The notes: generated from the letters alone by a model not told the origin. Counted from the stretch's first letter, positions 1 through 8,807 are shown. The stretch is 64,000 bases of DNA from Gemmatimonadota bacterium (GCA_016713435.1 JADJPD010000001.1:682001-746000), one strand, 5' to 3'. Program-made: numbers and translations.

Positions 1-139
1 CCAGGGCCCGCTGTTCGATGGCGCCGCGGAGCGCGATCTCCCGCAGCAGCGCCACCGGCCCCGGCAGCGTCACCACCGGGTTCCGGGTGCGGAAGAGGCC
101 GCGGAGGCGGAGCGTCGCCTCGGCGAGGGCGGCGCTCAG
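1..139 (-). CDS. partial CDS, product unknown (runs off the left edge)
   Basis: Directly after the M28 peptidase gene a second minus-strand frame stays open to the window edge and reads as ordinary protein (for example GLFRTRNPVVTLPGPV). The only start-like codon at the junction is CTG, overlapping the peptidase stop as CTGA, which would mimic the 4-base overlaps common in this genome; CTG is a rare start, so the true start may lie elsewhere. No family is recognised from about 45 residues. The frame and its protein-like composition are seen; the start and gene status are inferred. Confidence 0.35.
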   Translation of the reverse strand, partial: MSAALAEATLRLRGLFRTRNPVVTLPGPVALLREIALRGAIEQRAL

Positions 140-1719
140 GGGACGGCCTGCCGCGGCACCAGCGCGTCGCGCTGCGCCACCTGGTAGACGAGGCCGGCGA
201 GGACCGTGACCGCCTGCTTCATGTCGGGCTCGGAGAGGTAGTCGCCCACGTCGAGGCTGGTGTGGTGGGTGCGGCTCTCGTAGTCGAGCGGATCCTGGAT
301 GAACTGGAACGCCGGCAGGCCCACGCCCCAGAAGGCCAGGTGATCGGTGGAGCCGGTGTTCTGGAGCGAGATGGTGGTGGCGCCGAGGTCGGCGAAGGGG
401 GCCAGCAGCTGGGTGAAGAGCGGCTGCGCCGCGGTGTTCCCCTGCAGCCAGAGGCCGCGGATGGCGCCGGCGCCGTTGTCCACGTTGAAGTACACCGAGA
501 GCCGGTCGTGCTCGGGGCCCCGGGCGCCGGTGTAGGGATCGCCGAAGTGGCGCATCACGTAGCCGGTGGAGCCGATGTAGTCGTCGCTCGTCTCCTCGCC
601 GTCCCAGAGGCCGATGCGGATGGTGCGCCGCGGTTGGAGCCCGGTGGCCTTGAGCACCCGCAGCACCTCCATGGCGATGGCGCAGCCGGCCGCGTCGTCG
701 GTGGCGCCGCTGCCGGCGATCCAGCTGTCGAGGTGCCCGCCCATCATCACCACCTGCGGCGCCAGCGCCGGGTCGCTGCCCGGCAGCTCGCCGATCACGT
801 TGTAGCCCAGCGAATCCGGCTTCACGAACCGCGCCGCGAGCGACAGGGTGAGCCGCACCGCCTGCCCGGCCTCGACGAGGCGGAGCAGCCGGTTGAACTG
901 GCCGGTCTCCACCACGAAGCTCGGCACCCCGCCCCACGCCGGCGCCGGATAGCCCCACCACCCGTACGCGCCGAGCGTCCCCTCGGTGCTGCTCGGGTCC
1001 ACCAGCGCCAGGGCGCCCTCGCGCGCCAGGAAGGCGGCGCGGCGGCGGCGGCCGGCCATGGAGGCCTTCCAGTCGGTCACGTCCTGCCTGAAGCTCTCGG
1101 GCTCGCCGCCGGCGGGGAGGCGGGCGAGGCTGTCGAGCTCGGCCGTGGTCCAGCGGCGCATGGGGCTGGCGGAGCGTTCGGCCAGCGGCGTGAGCGCGCC
1201 GTTCAGGAGGATCTTGCCCCGGAGCTTGCCCTTGAGCGCCACCGTGTCGGAGTCGGCGCGGAGGCGGATGGCCATGGCCGGCGCCGTGATGGCGCCGCGG
1301 GTGGCGGGGCTCCACGCGCGCGGGAAGGCGTTGAGGCGCATGTAGAACGGCGCCACCATCTCCGCGCTGTGGCGGTCCACCACCCAGCTCGGCGTGGCGC
1401 GGCCGTGCGGCTCGAGGTCGGCCCGGAGGCCGTGGCCGCGCAGCCAGTCGCGCGCCCAGCGCGCCGCCTGCAGGTAGCCCGGCGAGCCCGCCAGCCGCGG
1501 CGGCTGCAGGTCGGAGAGGCCGAGGGCGATGGCCAGGACCTGGGAGCGGTTCATCGCCTCGTCGCGGATGCGGGCCAGGGCCGCGGTGTCGATCCGCTCG
1601 ATGGTGGGCGGTCCCTGCATGGCCCGCCGTGCGCCGGCGTTCTCGGGATAGGCGGGCGCCTGCTGCGCGGAGAGCGGCAGGGCCAGGAGGGCGGCGAGGA
1701 CCAGCGGGCGGCGGCTCAT
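136..1719 (-). CDS. secreted M28-family zinc metallopeptidase
   Basis: Predicted exported aminopeptidase or carboxypeptidase of the M28 (peptidase Q-like) family, 527 residues. Residues 1-18 form a Sec signal peptide ending LSA-QQ. The di-zinc site is visible: GGHLDSW with H329 and D331, GATDDAAG with D341, WDGEE with E375/E376, NVDNG with D414, and THHTSLD near 485. The region at about 130-300 between the mature N-terminus and the catalytic core fits a PA-type insert. It probably degrades peptides in the periplasm or outside the cell. Its start overlaps the stop of the upstream TPR-like membrane gene by 4 bases (ATGA), implying translational coupling. Family assignment is firm; the substrate is unknown. 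Confidence 0.92.
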   Translation of the reverse strand: MSRRPLVLAALLALPLSAQQAPAYPENAGARRAMQGPPTIERIDTAALARIRDEAMNRSQVLAIALGLSDLQPPRLAGSPGYLQAARWARDWLRGHGLRADLEPHGRATPSWVVDRHSAEMVAPFYMRLNAFPRAWSPATRGAITAPAMAIRLRADSDTVALKGKLRGKILLNGALTPLAERSASPMRRWTTAELDSLARLPAGGEPESFRQDVTDWKASMAGRRRRAAFLAREGALALVDPSSTEGTLGAYGWWGYPAPAWGGVPSFVVETGQFNRLLRLVEAGQAVRLTLSLAARFVKPDSLGYNVIGELPGSDPALAPQVVMMGGHLDSWIAGSGATDDAAGCAIAMEVLRVLKATGLQPRRTIRIGLWDGEETSDDYIGSTGYVMRHFGDPYTGARGPEHDRLSVYFNVDNGAGAIRGLWLQGNTAAQPLFTQLLAPFADLGATTISLQNTGSTDHLAFWGVGLPAFQFIQDPLDYESRTHHTSLDVGDYLSEPDMKQAVTVLAGLVYQVAQRDALVPRQAVP

Positions 1720-2324
1720 GATGGGGGGCTGAAGCGATCGCGCTTCAGGGCGGCAAGGGTCTTGTCGAGGTGGCGGACGGCGCGGGCCGTCGGGTAGCGG
1801 TCCAGCAGGCGACGGATCTCCCGCATGGCGTGGCCGGGATCGTCGAGGTGATGCTCGTACACCCGGATCAGCGCCAGGCCGATCCGGATGTCGTCCCGAC
1901 GGGACAGGGTGTGCCGCTCGCGGAACTCCTCGAGCTCGATGCGCGCCTTCTGGGCGACGCCGAGCGGCCCGGCCAGCAGCGCGGCGCGGCGCGCCTGGGC
2001 CTCGGCATCCCCCTCGGCGGCGCGCGCGGCGTACTCCGCCGCGGCGGCGGTGAATTCATCCCGCGCCACCAGGGCCTCGATCTGGGAGTAGCCCACCCGA
2101 TGGCGGCCCAGTCCCACGCTGTGGACGGCGCGCTCGGCGAAGGCCAGGGCCGGGTCGAGCAGGTTGTCGAGGATGGCGTGGGTCAGGCCGTAGAGCGACC
2201 AGAGCGCGCCCACCACCAGCAGCGCATCCGTGGTGATGCCCGTGGCCCACAGCGCCACGGCCACGAGCGTGCCGAAGATCAGGAGGAACCGGGCGGCGTA
2301 CCGGATGAGGTCAAACGGGTCCAC
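1716..2324 (-). CDS. membrane-anchored TPR-like hypothetical protein
   Basis: A 202-residue protein with two N-terminal membrane segments (about residues 10-30 and 33-52) and a soluble alpha-helical remainder. Recurrent A-x-x-Y-A-A-R and R-x-x-L-L-x-x-Y-P patterns suggest tetratricopeptide-like helices. It may be an inner-membrane scaffold. It overlaps the M28 peptidase by 4 bases and is the first gene of that operon, transcribed divergently from the asparaginase-like gene. No specific family is recognised. Confidence 0.75.
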   Translation of the reverse strand: MDPFDLIRYAARFLLIFGTLVAVALWATGITTDALLVVGALWSLYGLTHAILDNLLDPALAFAERAVHSVGLGRHRVGYSQIEALVARDEFTAAAAEYAARAAEGDAEAQARRAALLAGPLGVAQKARIELEEFRERHTLSRRDDIRIGLALIRVYEHHLDDPGHAMREIRRLLDRYPTARAVRHLDKTLAALKRDRFSPPS

Positions 2325-2360
2325 TCGGCAACTTAGGAACGGCGGGGGCGGCCCGGCAAG

Positions 2361-2390
2361 TTGACAGGAGGGACGGCGCCCGCCTAAATC
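2361..2390 (+). promoter_or_regulatory. candidate sigma-70-type promoter
   Basis: A perfect TTGACA at 2361-2366 is followed after 18 bases by TAAATC at 2385-2390, in the divergent spacer and 36 bases before the GTG start at 2426. A GGAG ribosome site lies at 2417-2420. The arrangement is seen; promoter activity is inferred. Confidence 0.5.
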
Positions 2391-2425
2391 CCACCACCTT
2401 CGATCCCTCCTCTCCTGGAGCCCGC

Positions 2426-3466
2426 GTGACCCCCGACCTGAGCCGCCGCGATTTCCTCGGCGCCGCCGGTGCCGCCCTCGCCGCCAGCCGCCTGGCCGGC
2501 GCCCCCGCCCCGCTCGGGGCCCCCGCCCTGCTCCTCCGCGGCGAGAGCCAGCCGGCCGGCGTGGGCTCGCCCAATGCCAAGCCGGGGATCGCGCTGGCCC
2601 TGGAGCTGATGGGGAAGGGCACCGACACGCTGGATGCGGCGGTGGAGGGGGTGAAGATCCTAGAGCTCGCCCCCAAGGACAGCGCCGTGGGCTACGGCGG
2701 CCTCCCCAACGAGGACGGCGTGGTGCAGCTCGACGCCTCCTGCATGCACGGGCCCACGCGCCGGGCCGGCGCGGTGGCGGCGCTCGAGGGCATCAAGACG
2801 CCGAGTGAGGTGGCCCGGCTGGTCCTCAAGTACACCAACCACATCCTGCTCGTGGGCGAGGGTGCGAAGCGCTTCGCCCTCTCCTTCGGTTTCAAGGAAG
2901 AGGACCTGCTGACGCCCGAGTCGCGGGAGGCCTGGCTGCGCTGGCGGGCCAACCGCGGTGCCAATGACGACTGGGTGAACGTCCCGGAGAACGGGCCCCC
3001 GATGGCGCGCGTCACCGGGACCTGCAACCTCAACGTGGTGAACCGGAACGGCGACATCTCCAGCATGACCACCACCAGCGGCCTGTCGTGGAAGGTCCCC
3101 GGCCGCGCGGGCGACAGCCCGATCGTGGGCGCCGGGCAGTACACCGACAACACCGTGGGCGCCGCCGGCTCCACCGGCCTCGGCGAGGCCAACATCATGG
3201 TCTGCGGCGGGTTCCTGACGGTGGAGCACATGCGCCGGGGCATGAAGCCGGCGGACGCGGCGCTCGAGACCATCAAGCGCGTGGTCGCGATGCTCCCCGA
3301 CCGGTGGCTCAGGCCCAACGGCCGGCCCGGGCTCAACCTCAACTTCTACGCGCTCAACAAGCGTGGCGTCACCGGGGCGGCCTCGATCTACCCGAGCCAG
3401 TACGCCACCAGCGAGGGCAGCCAGGCCGTGCTCCGCGACACCGCCTACCTCTTCCCGGGGGACTGA
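2426..3466 (+). CDS. N4-(beta-N-acetylglucosaminyl)-L-asparaginase family (Ntn-hydrolase)
   Basis: A 346-residue isoaspartyl peptidase/glycosylasparaginase-type enzyme. Such enzymes are made as precursors that cleave themselves before a Thr nucleophile; here the best candidate is T199 in VTGTCNLNVV, followed by the family-typical block ending GRAGDSPIVGAG and later GSTGLGEANI. The N-terminus has a twin-arginine-type signal (SRRDFLGAAGAALA), so a folded protein is probably exported. The GTG start is supported by GGAG 5 bases upstream. The position after the nucleophile is Cys-Asn rather than the usual Ile/Val-Gly. The stop overlaps the next gene's start (TGATG), so the two are probably one operon. 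Confidence 0.88.
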   Translation: MTPDLSRRDFLGAAGAALAASRLAGAPAPLGAPALLLRGESQPAGVGSPNAKPGIALALELMGKGTDTLDAAVEGVKILELAPKDSAVGYGGLPNEDGVVQLDASCMHGPTRRAGAVAALEGIKTPSEVARLVLKYTNHILLVGEGAKRFALSFGFKEEDLLTPESREAWLRWRANRGANDDWVNVPENGPPMARVTGTCNLNVVNRNGDISSMTTTSGLSWKVPGRAGDSPIVGAGQYTDNTVGAAGSTGLGEANIMVCGGFLTVEHMRRGMKPADAALETIKRVVAMLPDRWLRPNGRPGLNLNFYALNKRGVTGAASIYPSQYATSEGSQAVLRDTAYLFPGD

Positions 3467-4623
3467 TGCGACAGGGACGACTCGTAGCCGCGGCCGCCCT
3501 GGCGGTGCTCCTCGCGGCCGGCACCCGGCCGGTCGCCGCCCAGGCGGGCGAGCCGCAGGTGCCATGGAAGGACAGCTTCTACCCGTACTTCCCGTCGCTC
3601 GCCAACGACTTCCCCCTGCTCATGATCCACTACGAGCAGCGGAAGGCCAACGCCGACTACTTTGCGCGGACGGCGTACGCCGGGCTCTTCTCCTTCGACT
3701 TCGGCGCCAGCACCCGGGGCAGCCGTCAGGCGCTGGCCACCTTCCACGCGCCACTGCTCTGGAAGCAGTACCGCCTCAACGCCCGCGCCGGCGCCATCCG
3801 GGCCTCGCGCTTCGGCTACTTCGGGATCGGGAACGACACCGAGTACGACGGGGACCTGGTGAAGAACAGCCAGCCCTTCGTCTATCGCGCCAAGCGCACC
3901 CGCTACCTCGGCGAGGTGGAGGTGTCGCGCGCGGTCGCGAGGCGCACGTTCGTGGCGCTCACCGGCGGTGTCGAGCACAGCGTCCTGAGCGACCTGCCCC
4001 GGCCCTCCACCTTCCGCACCGACTTCGGCTCGTCGGACGTGGAGGACACCGACGTGCGCGGCCGCGCCACCCTGGTCTTCGACGCGCGCGACAACGAGTA
4101 CAACACCCACAACGGCGTCTTCGCGCAGACCTCTCTGACCGTCGGCAGCGGGGGCGACAACTACACCCGCGTCACCGGCGACCTGCGCGGCTACGTCTCC
4201 ATCCGCGAGGGCACCGTGGTGGCCGCGCGCGTGGCCGGCTCCGCCATGTCGCGGAAGGCCCCGCTCAACGCCCGCTTCGAGATGCCCACCTGGGAAGGCG
4301 AGATCAGCGTGCTGGGCGGCGCCAACAGTCACCGCGGCGTGGACTTCCAGCGCTTCGCCGGCCGGAGCGTCCTGTTCGGCAACTTCGAGGTGCGCCACGA
4401 CCTCCTCAACCTGGGCGACCTCGGCGCGTTCACGCTGATCGGCTTCCTCGACGCCGGCCGCGTCTTCGAGGCCGAGGACTTCGAGCTCACCACCAAGGAC
4501 CTCGCAGTGGGCGGCGGCGCGGGCCTCGCCATGCGGGTGATGCGCTTCCCCATCTGGGTCTTCAACTTCGGCACCGGACCAGACGGGTTCCAGTTCTCCG
4601 CGGGGACGGGCTGGGCCTTCTAG
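3466..4623 (+). CDS. outer-membrane beta-barrel protein, BamA/Omp85 surface-antigen type
   Basis: A 385-residue protein: signal peptide (cleavage near VAA-QA, residue 27), then a region rich in alternating aromatic and polar strands ending in a terminal Phe, the classic outer-membrane barrel signature. Family-like landmarks are VFDARDNEYN, RFAGRSVLFGNFEVRH and FLDAGRVF, matching the C-terminal barrel of bacterial surface antigens. No POTRA repeats are seen, so it is a short barrel rather than BamA itself. The ATG overlaps the preceding stop. A strong hairpin terminator follows. Confidence 0.82.
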   Translation: MRQGRLVAAAALAVLLAAGTRPVAAQAGEPQVPWKDSFYPYFPSLANDFPLLMIHYEQRKANADYFARTAYAGLFSFDFGASTRGSRQALATFHAPLLWKQYRLNARAGAIRASRFGYFGIGNDTEYDGDLVKNSQPFVYRAKRTRYLGEVEVSRAVARRTFVALTGGVEHSVLSDLPRPSTFRTDFGSSDVEDTDVRGRATLVFDARDNEYNTHNGVFAQTSLTVGSGGDNYTRVTGDLRGYVSIREGTVVAARVAGSAMSRKAPLNARFEMPTWEGEISVLGGANSHRGVDFQRFAGRSVLFGNFEVRHDLLNLGDLGAFTLIGFLDAGRVFEAEDFELTTKDLAVGGGAGLAMRVMRFPIWVFNFGTGPDGFQFSAGTGWAF

Positions 4624-4671
4624 ATCTCGAACGCGCGGCCCTTGGGCCGCGCCCGTTGTCCGGAGAAAGCA

Positions 4672-4714
4672 CGACGGGCCGCCATCCACGAGGATGGCGG
4701 CCCGTCGCTTTCTC
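4672..4714. terminator. bidirectional hairpin terminator between convergent genes
   Basis: A perfect 16-bp stem (4672-4687 with 4692-4707, loop ACGA) is flanked by GAGAAAG on the left and CTTTCTC on the right, extending the pairing with a 2-base bulge and giving a pyrimidine tail in both directions. A second short hairpin (GCGCGGCC/GGCCGCGC) sits at 4633-4652. It lies between the barrel gene and the convergent thioredoxin-like gene. Confidence 0.8.
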
Positions 4715-4727
4715 TCCAGCGGCCGGC

Positions 4728-5267
4728 CTACGCCCCGACCTTCGCGCCGGTGACGAGGGCCGCGATGTCGCGGATGGTGGTGAAGCCGCGGTCGCGCGCG
4801 TACCAGGTCCGGATATGGCGGTAGCGCTCTTCCTTCTCCATGCTGTCCTTGTGCGCCATCACCCACGCCTGCAGCTCCGCAGGCCGCGGCCCCCAGTGGC
4901 CGACCGGCTGGAAGGCGGCGTCGAGCACAATGACGATCGGGACGGAGCGCGAGCCGTTCGTCAGGTACGCATCCATGAGCGCCGGCGTGCTGTCGCGATC
5001 CACGATGCGGAGCTCGAGTCCCGGCTGCCCCTCCACCCAGCGCGCCACGGCGGGGATGGTGTTGGACGCGTCGCCACACCAGTCGGCGGCGATCACCAGG
5101 AGGTGGCGTGCCTCCGCCAGGGCGAGCGGCGCCTTGAGTTCATCCGGCTGGCGGGCGATGCGGTACATGCCCTGCCACAGTTCGCGCTTGTCCGCGGCGG
5201 CGGCCTGCACGAACTCCGGGAACGGGAGTGCCCCGTTCCAGATTGCCTGATAGTCGAGCGGGGTCAT
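4728..5267 (-). CDS. thioredoxin-like fold protein with single-Cys WCGD motif
   Basis: A 179-residue cytoplasmic protein of the Thioredoxin_9-like type. The active-site region reads ADWCGDASNTIP and the cis-Pro loop SRSVPI is conserved, as is the C-terminal RTWYARDRGF region. The second redox Cys expected in WCGDC is replaced by Ala, so it cannot form the usual dithiol and may act as a monothiol or non-redox protein. The ATG at 5267 is preferred over a GTG 15 bases upstream because AAGGA lies 8 bases before it. The gene is divergent from the TetR regulator. Confidence 0.82.
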   Translation of the reverse strand: MTPLDYQAIWNGALPFPEFVQAAAADKRELWQGMYRIARQPDELKAPLALAEARHLLVIAADWCGDASNTIPAVARWVEGQPGLELRIVDRDSTPALMDAYLTNGSRSVPIVIVLDAAFQPVGHWGPRPAELQAWVMAHKDSMEKEERYRHIRTWYARDRGFTTIRDIAALVTGAKVGA

Positions 5268-5408
5268 GGGGTGATCCTTCACGTGTCATCTATAATCGCG
5301 GACGGCGCATGAAGTTCCCCTGAAGGCCGGTGTGCCGAGCCGCCGGGGGCGGCCCCGTCATCGGCGCAACCCGGGAGCCGCGCGTCCGGTGCGGTTGTAG
5401 ATTGGGGC

Positions 5409-6215
5409 ATGAACGCCCCCCGCCGCCGCGACGGTGAAGCCACCAGGGAACGCCTGCTGCAGGCGGCCCTGGACCTCTACACCACCGTTGGGTTCCTGCC
5501 CACCACCACGCCCGCGCTGGCGGCGCGCGCCGAGGTGGCGGAAGGGACCATCTACCGGCACTTCTCGAGCAAGGAACACCTGCTCAACGAGGCCTATCGC
5601 CGGGCGCAGCGCTGGGCGCTGGCGGAGCTCGAGGCAGTGGCCAACGACCGGGTGCGCCGCCCCGCCGAGCGGCTGGCGCTGCTGGGGCGCGCGCTGGTGG
5701 ACGCGGCGGGGAGGGAACCGTCGCTCATCCGCATGCTCTTCTCCACCGCGCACGAGGGCTTCCTGGACGACCAGAGCCTCGGCACCCGCCGGGCGTTGCT
5801 GGAGGGCCTCGAACAGCTGATGGCAAGCGGCAAGGCGGACGGGCAGGTGCGCGCGGGGCCGGCGGAACTCTGGGCCGGCGTCTGGCTCACGCTGGTGCGG
5901 CACGCGGCGGAGCGGGTGGCGAGCGGCGAGTGGGCAGCAGACGGGGCGCCCGCGGCGCTCACCCTCGAGGCGGCGTGGGACGCCGTGCGCGGGGCGAGGG
6001 CGGGCGGTGCCGGGGCCCGACGGTGCGGGAGAGGCGCGGGCCGGGCTTCGGTGCCGGCTCCCACGGCGGAGATGGCGCGCGGGTTGGCGACGGGGCGGGT
6101 GAAGCGGATGGTGCGCGCGGTCCCCCGCCGAGCGGCCGGACGATCCACGTGCCGTCCTCGAGGTAGGCCACCGAATCGCCTGGCCAGCGGGTGGGCTGGG
6201 TGCCCGTGGCGCTGA
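5409..6215 (+). CDS. TetR/AcrR-family transcriptional regulator (3' end uncertain)
   Basis: The N-terminus holds a clear TetR helix-turn-helix: RERLLQAALDLYTTVGF, then AEVAEGTIYRHFSSKEHLLNEAY (residues about 13-65). A helical ligand-binding domain follows to about residue 195. The remaining 70 residues are Arg/Gly/Pro-rich and overlap the 3' end of the convergent lipoprotein gene, so the natural stop has probably been lost by an indel near 5990-6020 or the gene truly reads through. Targets are unknown; the divergent thioredoxin-like gene is a candidate. The DNA-binding domain is certain, the C-terminus is not. Confidence 0.8.
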   Translation: MNAPRRRDGEATRERLLQAALDLYTTVGFLPTTTPALAARAEVAEGTIYRHFSSKEHLLNEAYRRAQRWALAELEAVANDRVRRPAERLALLGRALVDAAGREPSLIRMLFSTAHEGFLDDQSLGTRRALLEGLEQLMASGKADGQVRAGPAELWAGVWLTLVRHAAERVASGEWAADGAPAALTLEAAWDAVRGARAGGAGARRCGRGAGRASVPAPTAEMARGLATGRVKRMVRAVPRRAAGRSTCRPRGRPPNRLASGWAGCPWR

Positions 6216-6807
6216 GGGGCTGCACCTCGCCGCTGGCGAGGTGGGCGCAGATGCCGGGTCCGCCGGCACAGGCCACGGCCTCGCCGAGGGGCGGGTCGCC
6301 GAGGAGGACGCGGAAGGCGGAGTCGGCGAGGGCGGCGTCACCGGGGGAGACGGGGGTGAGCTCGCCCTTGGCGGGCGGGGCGGGGAGGGTGAAGATGGCC
6401 TCGCCACGGCGCGCGTAGATGGTGGCGCCGTCCGCCGACCAAGCGAGCGCATCCACCGGGTTCCCGGCCAGCCGCACGCTCCGCTCGGCGCCGTTGACCA
6501 GGTTCATGACCACGAGGCTCCCGGGCGTGGTGTCGCCGGGGGCTCGGGTGCGGACGAAGGCCACCATCGTGCCGCCCGGGGCCAGGGCCGGCAGCGCCTC
6601 GTCCACGCGCGAGAAGGTGAACTGGAACGGCGTCCCGCCCTCCGGCTTGGCGGCGAAGAGGTCGCCGAGCCCATCCTCGCCGGTGGCCACGAAGACGAAG
6701 AACGGCTCCTGCCCCGCGTTGATCTTGTTGGAGAGCGGCGAGAGCGTCCCGCGGCATCCCACCGCGCCGAGGAGGAGCGCCACGCCCGCCAGCTGCATGC
6801 GCGTCAT
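5959..6807 (-). CDS. lipoprotein with WD40/PD40-like beta-propeller repeats (3' end uncertain)
   Basis: The start at 6807 (ATGA overlap with the M1 peptidase stop) gives a lipoprotein signal with lipobox LGAVGC. The mature part has TolB/PD40-like blades: GEDGLGDLFAAKPEGG, PALAPGGTMVAFVR and ALAWSADGATIYARRGE. After VRPLGGG (near 6120, a CCCCC run) the sequence turns into Pro/Arg-rich low-complexity residues, whereas an adjacent frame continues as TARTIRFTRPVANPRAISAV, which suits a propeller better. A one-base indel there is likely. It probably acts in the periplasm beside the co-transcribed peptidase. Confidence 0.7.
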   Translation of the reverse strand: MTRMQLAGVALLLGAVGCRGTLSPLSNKINAGQEPFFVFVATGEDGLGDLFAAKPEGGTPFQFTFSRVDEALPALAPGGTMVAFVRTRAPGDTTPGSLVVMNLVNGAERSVRLAGNPVDALAWSADGATIYARRGEAIFTLPAPPAKGELTPVSPGDAALADSAFRVLLGDPPLGEAVACAGGPGICAHLASGEVQPLSATGTQPTRWPGDSVAYLEDGTWIVRPLGGGPRAPSASPAPSPTRAPSPPWEPAPKPGPRLSRTVGPRHRPPSPRARRPTPPRG

Positions 6808-8405
6808 CGCCGTTCCTCGACCTTTGCCTCGAGCAGCCACCAGCCGTCCGGGTCCACCACCACCGACGCCGGGGCCTTCCGGACGTCCGGCACCTCGAAG
6901 GTGGTGACCGGCCCGTCCACGGGCACGGTGACGCGCCGGCCGTCCACCGCCACGACCAGGTTCGGGAGGCGGAAGGCGCCCCATGCCGGGTCCTGCACCT
7001 GCGTGATGGTGCCGCGGAGCCGGCGGCCATCCCGCTTCCAGGCGAGGGTGAGCTTCGGGTATCCCGGGCGCGTCAGGGCCTGCTCGAAGTACCAGGTGAG
7101 GTCGGTCCCCGCCGCCTCATTCATCACGGCGGCGAGGTCGGAGGAGAGCGCGGTGCCGTGCTGGAAGCGGCGGTAATACTCGCGGATGCCGCGCTGGAAG
7201 GCGCTGTCGCCGACGAGCCCGCGCAGCGAGTGCAGCACCCAGGAACCCTTCGGGTAGTTGTTGGTGTTGAGCAGCCCCATCAGGTCGGTGGCCGCCGGGT
7301 CAATGATCGGGCGGCCGGTGGCCGGAGAGGCAAGGACGCTCCGCGCCTGCCGCTGCATCTCGGCGCGGAAGGCGCTGTCGCCATCGGCGTGGCCCCGCCA
7401 GAGCGCCGCGAAGTACGTGGCAAACCCCTCCGAGAGCCACAGGTGGTGCCAGTCGCGCTCGGTCACCGCGTCGCCGAACCACTGGTGCGCCGTCTCGTGC
7501 GCCACGGTCTGCTCGCCCATGCGGTGGGTAGGGTAGGCGTTGCCGTCGTAGAAGATGGCCGTCGGGTTCTCGGCCCCGCCGAAGATGGTGGTGGACTGGA
7601 CGTGGCTCAGGCGGTCGTAGGGATACGCGCCCACGTAGTCGCTGAAGAAGTCGAGCATGTCGCCGGCGCGGCGGAAGAGCACGTCCACCGCCCAGGCGGA
7701 ATCCGCGGGGTAGGTCACCACGTCGAGCGGCACGCACTTCACCGCGCAGGCGGCGTCCGGCAGGCGGGTCCATGCGAAGTCGGCGGCGCCGAAGACGATG
7801 CCGTAGGGCGGGATCGGCTGCTTCATGCTGTAGTGCCACAGGGTGCGGCCGCGCGGCAGCGTGTCCACCTTGGTCCGCACGCCGTTGGCGATCACCTCGT
7901 AGCCGGGCGGCACCTCGATGTGCAGGTCCACCGGCGCCTTGTCGCTCAGGTGGTCCTCGAGGGGGAGCCAGTGGTGGGCGCGGTCGGGCCAGTTGTCGGC
8001 AAAGACCGTGCGCCGGCCGGTGGCGGAGTCCACCCGGATGAGGAGCCCGTCGCTCACGGGGCCATGGTAGCGGATGGAGGTGTGCAGCGTGTCCCCCGCC
8101 TGCTTCTTGTGGGGGATGTACACCCCGCCGGTCGGCAGCACCGCGAAGGTGATGCGGCTCATCCGGCTCTCGCCCTCGCCGTCGGTGAGGACACGGACCA
8201 CGCGGAAGGCGCTGTCGAGCTGCACCTCCACGGGCTCGCCGGAGCGGAGCCGCCACGTGGTCTGCATGATGCCGACGATGTGGGTGCTGGTGTCGCCCAC
8301 CACGATGGCGACGTCGTGGTGCAGGGCGTCGTGGCGGGGGCGCAGCGTGTCGGGCAGCGCGGCGAGCGGCGCCTGCTGGAGGGCAAGGAGCAACGGGAGC
8401 AGCAT
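6804..8405 (-). CDS. M1-family zinc aminopeptidase
   Basis: A 533-residue gluzincin. The exopeptidase motif is GGAEN (276-280), a GAMEN variant; the zinc site is HETAHQWFGD with H303, E304, H307, and the third ligand E326 in LWLSEGF. The short hydrophobic N-terminus suggests export. It removes N-terminal residues from peptides. At 533 residues it lacks the large C-terminal helical domain of PepN, like other short M1 enzymes. It is translationally coupled to the downstream propeller lipoprotein. Confidence 0.93.
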   Translation of the reverse strand: MLLPLLLALQQAPLAALPDTLRPRHDALHHDVAIVVGDTSTHIVGIMQTTWRLRSGEPVEVQLDSAFRVVRVLTDGEGESRMSRITFAVLPTGGVYIPHKKQAGDTLHTSIRYHGPVSDGLLIRVDSATGRRTVFADNWPDRAHHWLPLEDHLSDKAPVDLHIEVPPGYEVIANGVRTKVDTLPRGRTLWHYSMKQPIPPYGIVFGAADFAWTRLPDAACAVKCVPLDVVTYPADSAWAVDVLFRRAGDMLDFFSDYVGAYPYDRLSHVQSTTIFGGAENPTAIFYDGNAYPTHRMGEQTVAHETAHQWFGDAVTERDWHHLWLSEGFATYFAALWRGHADGDSAFRAEMQRQARSVLASPATGRPIIDPAATDLMGLLNTNNYPKGSWVLHSLRGLVGDSAFQRGIREYYRRFQHGTALSSDLAAVMNEAAGTDLTWYFEQALTRPGYPKLTLAWKRDGRRLRGTITQVQDPAWGAFRLPNLVVAVDGRRVTVPVDGPVTTFEVPDVRKAPASVVVDPDGWWLLEAKVEERR

Positions 8406-8441
8406 GGGTCTCGGCGCCCCGGGGGCGCGGCGTGCGGGAGG

Positions 8442-8741
8442 TTAGGCGTGGACCTCGAGGTCCACGGCGAGGCGGGCCTCCCGGATGGGGCCCAGCACCT
8501 CGGTGACCACGCGGACGTGCGCGGGATCGGCGGCGTAGCGGTTGACGGCGTCCATGTCGTCGAGCCGCACCAGCAGCACGTGCGACCACTCTGCCGCATT
8601 CGGCGCCAGGTTGGGCCCGAAGGCGATGCCGCGGATGTAGGGGATCTCCCTCGGCATGCCGAGCACCGCCTGCGCGGCCTGCGCGATGGCCTCGGGCGTG
8701 GTGCCGGGCTTGAACCGGAAGCAGACGACGTGATGGATCAT
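8442..8741 (-). CDS. Dabb (stress-responsive A/B barrel) domain protein
   Basis: A 99-residue ferredoxin-like dimeric barrel protein. It starts MIHHVVCFRFKPGT and continues IPYIRGIAFGPN and LLVRLDDMDAVNRY, the usual Dabb pattern. The ATG at 8741 is chosen because upstream codons read as low-complexity sequence. Dabb proteins are small cytoplasmic proteins of mostly unknown substrate. It sits 36 bases upstream of the M1 peptidase in the same direction. Confidence 0.85.
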   Translation of the reverse strand: MIHHVVCFRFKPGTTPEAIAQAAQAVLGMPREIPYIRGIAFGPNLAPNAAEWSHVLLVRLDDMDAVNRYAADPAHVRVVTEVLGPIREARLAVDLEVHA

Positions 8742-8807
8742 CGCAGCGGCCCGCGCCGCAGGGTGAAGGCGAGGGGTAAGGTACTTCCCCCCGCCCATCC
8801 CGTCACG

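Noticed and set aside
3363..5312. Arg/Pro-rich frame across the barrel gene, terminator and thioredoxin-like gene
   Set aside because: It runs through a strong hairpin terminator and two genes in other frames; no protein features.
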